Shown here piece after piece: positions 60,208 through 64,000 of a DNA stretch of 64,000 bases. Source of the DNA: Mediannikoviicoccus vaginalis. Its GTDB lineage: Bacteria; Bacillota; Clostridia; Tissierellales; Peptoniphilaceae. Made by a program: the position numbers and the translations under genes. The notes beneath the pieces were generated by a model. That model did no database searches. It saw nothing but the letters and a program-made list of their open reading frames with translations, and was not told the origin of the DNA. Location: assembly GCF_928097925.1 (NCBI RefSeq), contig NZ_CAKMRI010000001.1, forward strand, positions 930,001 to 994,000, written 5' to 3'. Numbering within the stretch: position 1 is the first letter of the stretch; every line of letters starts with the position of its first letter.

Positions 60208-62305
60208 ACAATTTCATGCTTAGTCCTACTTTTCCTGTTTCCTTGTCTATATTTATTATTTTCACTTCTACTATGTCTGACACTTCTACCACGTCTGATG
60301 GATGTTTTATAAAGCTATGGGACATTTGTGAAATATGCACAAGTCCATCATTTTTTATTCCAATGTCTACGAAGCAACCGAAGTCCACCACGTTTCGCAC
60401 TGTGCCTTTTAGTATCATCCCCTCTTCTAGGTCGTCTATGGAAAGCACGTCGGAGCGAAGGATTGGTTTTGGCATTTCGTCCCTTGGGTCTCTTCCTGGT
60501 TTTTTAAGTTCTTTTAGGATATCTGCCAGTGTTGGAATCCCTATTCCCAATTCTTTTGAAACTTTTGACACCTGCACTTTGTTAAGGTCTCTTTCTAAAA
60601 GTTTTTCTGCAATTTCGTAGCTCTCTGGGTGAACTGCCGTATTGTCTAGAATATTTTCTGACTCTGGTATTCTTAAAAAGCCGGCGCATTGTGTAAATGC
60701 TTTTGGTCCAAGGCCCTTTACTTTATTCAGTTCTTTTCTGTTTTTGAATGGACCATTTTCTTCTTTATATTCTACAATATTTTTTGCTACTGATTTTGAT
60801 ATTCCTGAAACGTAGTTTAATAGCGCCGGTGATGCAGTATTTACATTTACTCCAACGGAGTTAACGCAGTCTTCTACTACATTTGAAAGGGTCTCTTTCA
60901 ATTCTTTTTGGTTTACGTCGTGTTGGTACTGTCCAACGCCAAGATGTTCTGGTTCTATCTTTACCAGTTCTGCCAGTGGATCTTGTATTCTTCTTGCTAT
61001 TGAAATGGCTCCTCTTATGGTTACATCAAGGTCTGGGAACTCCTCTTGTCCAAGTTTTGATGCTGAATAGATGGAAGCTCCTGCTTCGTTTACGATTGTG
61101 TAGAATAAATCTTTTCTATTTAGTTCTTCTATTAGGCTTGATGCAAGGTTTTCTGTTTCTCTTGAGGCTGTTCCATTTCCTATGGCTATAAGGTTTACTC
61201 CATGCTTCTCAATTAGCTCTTTCAGAACTTTCTTTGATCCTGCAATGTCTTCCCTCGGCTTTGTTGGATAGATTGTGGTATAGTCTAACACCTTACCGTG
61301 GCTTGAAATAACTGCAACTTTACATCCTGTTCTATAGCCTGGGTCAAGTCCTATTACTACAGATTCTTTAATTGGTGGCTGCATTAGGTATGGCTTTAAG
61401 TTCTTTCCAAATACTTTTATGGACTCCTTGTCCGCCTTTTCTTTTAATTCGTTTTTTACTTCTGTTTCGATTGATGGAAGGAGTAATCTTTTGTAGCCGT
61501 CAATCACTGCTTCTTCAATGTATTTATAGTAGTCTTTGTCACTAAGGTAGGAATAAGACTGTAAAATCTTTTGGATATTGTACTCGTCGTTTAGGTCGAA
61601 CTTTAACTTTAATACTCCCTCTTTTTCTCCTCTAAACAGCGCAAGTATTCTGTGGGGTTTAAGATGTTTAAGTCTTTCTAAGAAGTTGTAGTACATCTCG
61701 TAGGTCTTGTTTTCGTCTTCGCCATTTTGTGTGGACTCTATTCCTCCACTTTCTTTGGCAGAGTGTCTAAGTATATCTCTAAACTCTATGGACTCTGAAA
61801 CCATTTCTGCAATTATATCCATGGCTCCCTTTATTGCGTCTTCTTCTGTTAGAACTTCTTTTTCTTCATCTATAAGTTCTTTTGCCATAGCAGTAAAGTC
61901 GTCGTCAGTTGAGTCTTCCTCTAGCATTAAATTTGCCAGTGGTTCAAGGCCACGTTCTCGGGCCTGTGTGGCTCTAGTTCTCTTCTTTTGTTTATATGGA
62001 AGGTATAGGTCTTCAACTTCTTTAAGTAATTCTGCAGCTTCTATCTTTTCTTTTAATTCTTCTGTAAGCTTGCCCTGTTCGTCAATTAGTCTTATTACAT
62101 CTTCTTTTCTCTCTTCCAGTGACCTTTGGTATTTCAAAAGCTCTTCCAGTTGACGAAGCTGTTCATCTGTTAAGTTTCCCGTAACTTCTTTTCTATAACG
62201 GGATATAAATGGAATTGTATTTCCCTCGTCAATTAGTTTTACTGTGTCCTTTACTTGCTTTTCCGTAATGTTTAATTCTTTTGCTATTTTTAAATCTATA
62301 TTCAA
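60206..62305 (-). CDS. tex: Tex family S1 RNA-binding transcription accessory protein
   Basis: 699 residues, cytoplasmic. Order matches Tex/YdcI: N-terminal helical region (KIAKELNITEKQVKDTVKLI, IPFISRYRKEVTGNLTDEQLRQL), YqgF/RNase H-like fold (VIGLDPGYRTGCKVAVIS), helix-hairpin-helix pair (VGVNVNTASPALLNYVSGIS, FKNRKELNKVKGLGPKAFTQCAGFLRI), and C-terminal S1 domain (GMILKGTVRNVVDFGCFVDIGIKNDGLVHISQMS). Tex binds RNA and contacts RNA polymerase and the ribosome. I place the start at TTG 62305: GAGG lies six bases upstream, while the ATG at 62317 lies inside the T run of the prfB terminator without a ribosome binding site. Confidence 0.94.
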   Translation of the reverse strand: MNIDLKIAKELNITEKQVKDTVKLIDEGNTIPFISRYRKEVTGNLTDEQLRQLEELLKYQRSLEERKEDVIRLIDEQGKLTEELKEKIEAAELLKEVEDLYLPYKQKKRTRATQARERGLEPLANLMLEEDSTDDDFTAMAKELIDEEKEVLTEEDAIKGAMDIIAEMVSESIEFRDILRHSAKESGGIESTQNGEDENKTYEMYYNFLERLKHLKPHRILALFRGEKEGVLKLKFDLNDEYNIQKILQSYSYLSDKDYYKYIEEAVIDGYKRLLLPSIETEVKNELKEKADKESIKVFGKNLKPYLMQPPIKESVVIGLDPGYRTGCKVAVISSHGKVLDYTTIYPTKPREDIAGSKKVLKELIEKHGVNLIAIGNGTASRETENLASSLIEELNRKDLFYTIVNEAGASIYSASKLGQEEFPDLDVTIRGAISIARRIQDPLAELVKIEPEHLGVGQYQHDVNQKELKETLSNVVEDCVNSVGVNVNTASPALLNYVSGISKSVAKNIVEYKEENGPFKNRKELNKVKGLGPKAFTQCAGFLRIPESENILDNTAVHPESYEIAEKLLERDLNKVQVSKVSKELGIGIPTLADILKELKKPGRDPRDEMPKPILRSDVLSIDDLEEGMILKGTVRNVVDFGCFVDIGIKNDGLVHISQMSHSFIKHPSDVVEVSDIVEVKIINIDKETGKVGLSMKL

Positions 62306-62316
62306 AATCCACCTCA

Positions 62317-62340
62317 TAAAAAAGAGCACCCTCGTGCTCT
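62317..62340 (-). terminator. Terminator of prfB
   Basis: AGAGCAC and GTGCTCT arms, four-base loop, six T on the minus strand; overlaps the prfB stop and ends 12 bases before the tex start. Confidence 0.85.
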
Positions 62341-63446
62341 ATTTATCTATTGCTTTCATCTTTAGATATTCGTCAATAAAATCGTCCAGTTCTCCGTCCA
62401 TAACTGCCTGTATATTTCCGGTTTCATAGTTGGTTCTATGATCTTTTACAAGGCAATATGGATTGAATACATATGACCTTATTTGTGAACCCCATGCTAT
62501 TTTATTGTACTTTCCTTGAATATCTTCAATTTTTTCTCTGTTTTCTTCTTCCTTTATTGCAATAAGCCTTGCCTTAAGCATATTCATTGCAGTTTCCCTA
62601 TTGGTGATTTGACTTCTCTCCGACTGACATTGCACCGTAACCCCAGTTGGTATGTGGGTTATTCTAACTGCGGAGTCGGTGGTGTTAACATGTTGTCCAC
62701 CGGCACCACTGGCTCTATAGGTGTCGATACGAAGGTCGTTCATGTCGATTTCAATTTCGTGGTGGTTGTCGATGTCGGGATATACGTCTACCGAGGCAAA
62801 GGAAGTGTGTCTCTTTTTATTTGAGTCAAATGGAGAAATTCTAACCAGGCGATGAACGCCCTTTTCTGACTTAAGATAGCCATAGGCGTACATTCCCTTT
62901 ACCATAATGGTTACGGATTTTATGCCCCCTTCGGTGTCACGATTGTAGTCGAGAACCGTGTAGCTATAGCCCTTGTCACTAAGCCATCTGGTGTACATTC
63001 TTAGAAGCATCTCCGTCCAGTCCTGGGCCTCGGTGCCTCCTGCCCCAGAGTTTATGGCAAATATGGCATTGTTTTTGTCATACTCGCCACTTAGCATGGT
63101 CTTTAGCTTTGCCTTGTTCAGTTTCTTTCGAAGCCTTTGTATTCTCTGTTCTATTTCAGAGTCATACTCCGGCGACTCCTCTTCTCGAACAAGCTCTATT
63201 AGGGTCTTTAAGTCTTCAAGCTCTTCACTTAAATTGTCATATTCTCCAACATCGTCCTTTAGGGACTTTATCTTGGAGAAAATCTGTTGGGCAGTGTCGC
63301 TGTCGTCCCAAAAGCCCTCCTCCAAGGTTTTACTTTCTAAATCTTTTAATTCATTTCTTAGTTTTGGTAAGTCAAAGAGAGTCTCCGACTTCTTCTAGGT
63401 CGTTGGATAGGCTCTTTATCTCTTCATTTACTACATATGTGTCCAT
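62339..63446 (-). CDS. prfB: Peptide chain release factor 2 (programmed +1 frameshift)
   Basis: RF2 ends translation at UGA and UAA. The gene starts at ATG 63446, reads 24 codons to SL then TGA, and continues in the +1 frame from GAC (63373) for the rest of the protein, which contains the GAGGTEAQDW region, the peptidyl-hydrolysis GGQ motif in YRASGAGGQHVNTTDSAVR, and a C-terminal region typical of RF2. The full chain is about 368 residues, the usual length. The anticodon-like SPF motif that reads UGA is visible (VRISPFDSNKKRHTSF). The start codon follows the secA stop directly (TAGATG), so it is coupled to secA. Confidence 0.95.
63371..63384 (-). promoter_or_regulatory. RF2 autoregulatory frameshift site CTTTGAC
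   Basis: CTT TGA C at 63377-63371 is the conserved slip site: low RF2 delays at UGA and the ribosome shifts +1 at CTT. GGAG lies just upstream and can act as the stimulating Shine-Dalgarno-like element. Confidence 0.92.
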
Positions 63447-64000
63447 CTATGCATCCCTACCGCAACATTTTTTATATTTCTTTCCGCTGCCACATGGACA
63501 TGGATCGTTTCTTCCAATCTTCTTGCCCTTAACAATTGTTACTTGGTCTTCGGAAGTTTTGGTTTCCTTGGCAACTTGTTTTCTTTCTATCTCTTCAACT
63601 GGTCTAACATTGAACAGTCCCTTTAATGTGTCCTCTTTAATAGAGTGGTTCATCTCTTCGAACATATCGAAACCTTCTTCGTTATATGCTCTTACAGGGT
63701 CTTGTTGACCGTAGGATCTAAGTCCAATACCTTGACGAAGTTGGTCCATGGCGTCAATGTGATCCATCCACTTTCTGTCAACTACCATTAGAAGGATAAC
63801 ACGTTCTATCTCTCTAAATCTTTCGGAGCCCATTTCCTCTTCTTTGTCGTTGTAGGCCTGTACAGCTCTTTCTGTTAGATAGTTTTTAAGGTCCGTTCTC
63901 TTCCAACCGCTCATGTTGGAGAAGTCCAGGTATCCATCAGGCATAAATGCAGATTTTAGATATAGCATAAGGCCTTCCATATCCCAGTTTTCTGGATGGT
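63447..64000 (-). CDS. secA: SecA C-terminal part (runs off the window)
   Basis: Last 184 or so residues of the preprotein translocase ATPase, open through the right window edge. Visible: helical scaffold/wing region ([49 protein letters not shown], given here in parts: [20 protein letters not shown] then [14 protein letters not shown]), a short linker, and the zinc-binding SEC-C tail [17 protein letters not shown] that contacts SecB or ribosomes. The stop TAG abuts the prfB ATG. The ATPase domains lie outside the window. Confidence 0.96.
   Translation of the reverse strand, partial: HPENWDMEGLMLYLKSAFMPDGYLDFSNMSGWKRTDLKNYLTERAVQAYNDKEEEMGSERFREIERVILLMVVDRKWMDHIDAMDQLRQGIGLRSYGQQDPVRAYNEEGFDMFEEMNHSIKEDTLKGLFNVRPVEEIERKQVAKETKTSEDQVTIVKGKKIGRNDPCPCGSGKKYKKCCGRDA

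Overview
The window is low-GC, with Gram-positive signals throughout: AGGAGG-type ribosome binding sites, LPXTG-like sorting signals, CWB2 cell-wall modules, a DinR-type SOS box and a PerR-type Fur protein. Together with an albumin-binding GA-type module inside a giant surface protein and a water-forming NADH oxidase, this suggests an anaerobic coccus of the Peptoniphilus / Anaerococcus / Finegoldia group. That is inference from content only; no rRNA or tRNA gene is seen.

Layout. (1) 1-11.5 kb is metabolic core: guaA and an unusual PurD-PurL fusion behind a leader with two hairpins, uraA, a DUF819 membrane protein, a PerR-like regulator and ychF. (2) 12.5-27.9 kb is a minus-strand surface-protein operon. 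Its first gene is split by a frameshift at a canonical A_AAA_AAG site, and its last gene carries tandem beta-rich repeats and three CWB2 domains. (3) 28-38.7 kb is accessory: nox behind an iterated promoter motif; a DUF6088/AbiEi-like gene with a palindromic operator, flanked by two different tandem-repeat arrays; the 3' remnant of a winged-helix protein; a ComK-like gene whose promoter spacer is a perfect SOS box, divergent from a small sigma factor with DUF1659, DUF2922 and YvrJ proteins; and an RnlA/RnlB-like toxin-antitoxin pair in which the toxin is fused to viroplasmin and RNase HI. (4) 38.9-56 kb holds a two-gene pilus-like unit: a 4908-residue LPXTG adhesin with at least ten SpaA/CnaB-type domains, then a YPKN pilin. 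No sortase gene lies in the window. (5) 57-59.2 kb is a Schlafen/AlbA-type ATP-binding protein whose stop codon touches an array of about 34 perfect-period 20-bp repeats. (6) 60.2-64 kb is core again: tex, prfB with its +1 frameshift site, and the 3' end of secA.

Nearly every accessory intergenic space is built from one mosaic repeat system. Module A is a GTCATYCTGAGCG...GTCGAA..ATCTC unit whose internal hairpins differ in sequence but stay paired. Modules B and C are two subfamilies of a structured element of about 130-145 bp ending in GAAAATCTTGTTGGATTTTC. A further part is a GTAGG...CCTAC hairpin next to AATAACATATTA, and degenerate CTTCTCACTT-like pyrimidine tracts occur between modules.

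How parts fit: purD-purL and guaA form a purine/GMP operon; the surface operon and pilus unit form two adhesive layers; the RnlAB-like pair, the orphan AbiEi-like gene and the Schlafen-type gene look like a defence/TA island seeded among the repeats; and the ComK-like/sigma cassette looks like a DNA-damage-responsive regulatory switch. Function calls rest on motif and family recognition by eye; no database search was possible.
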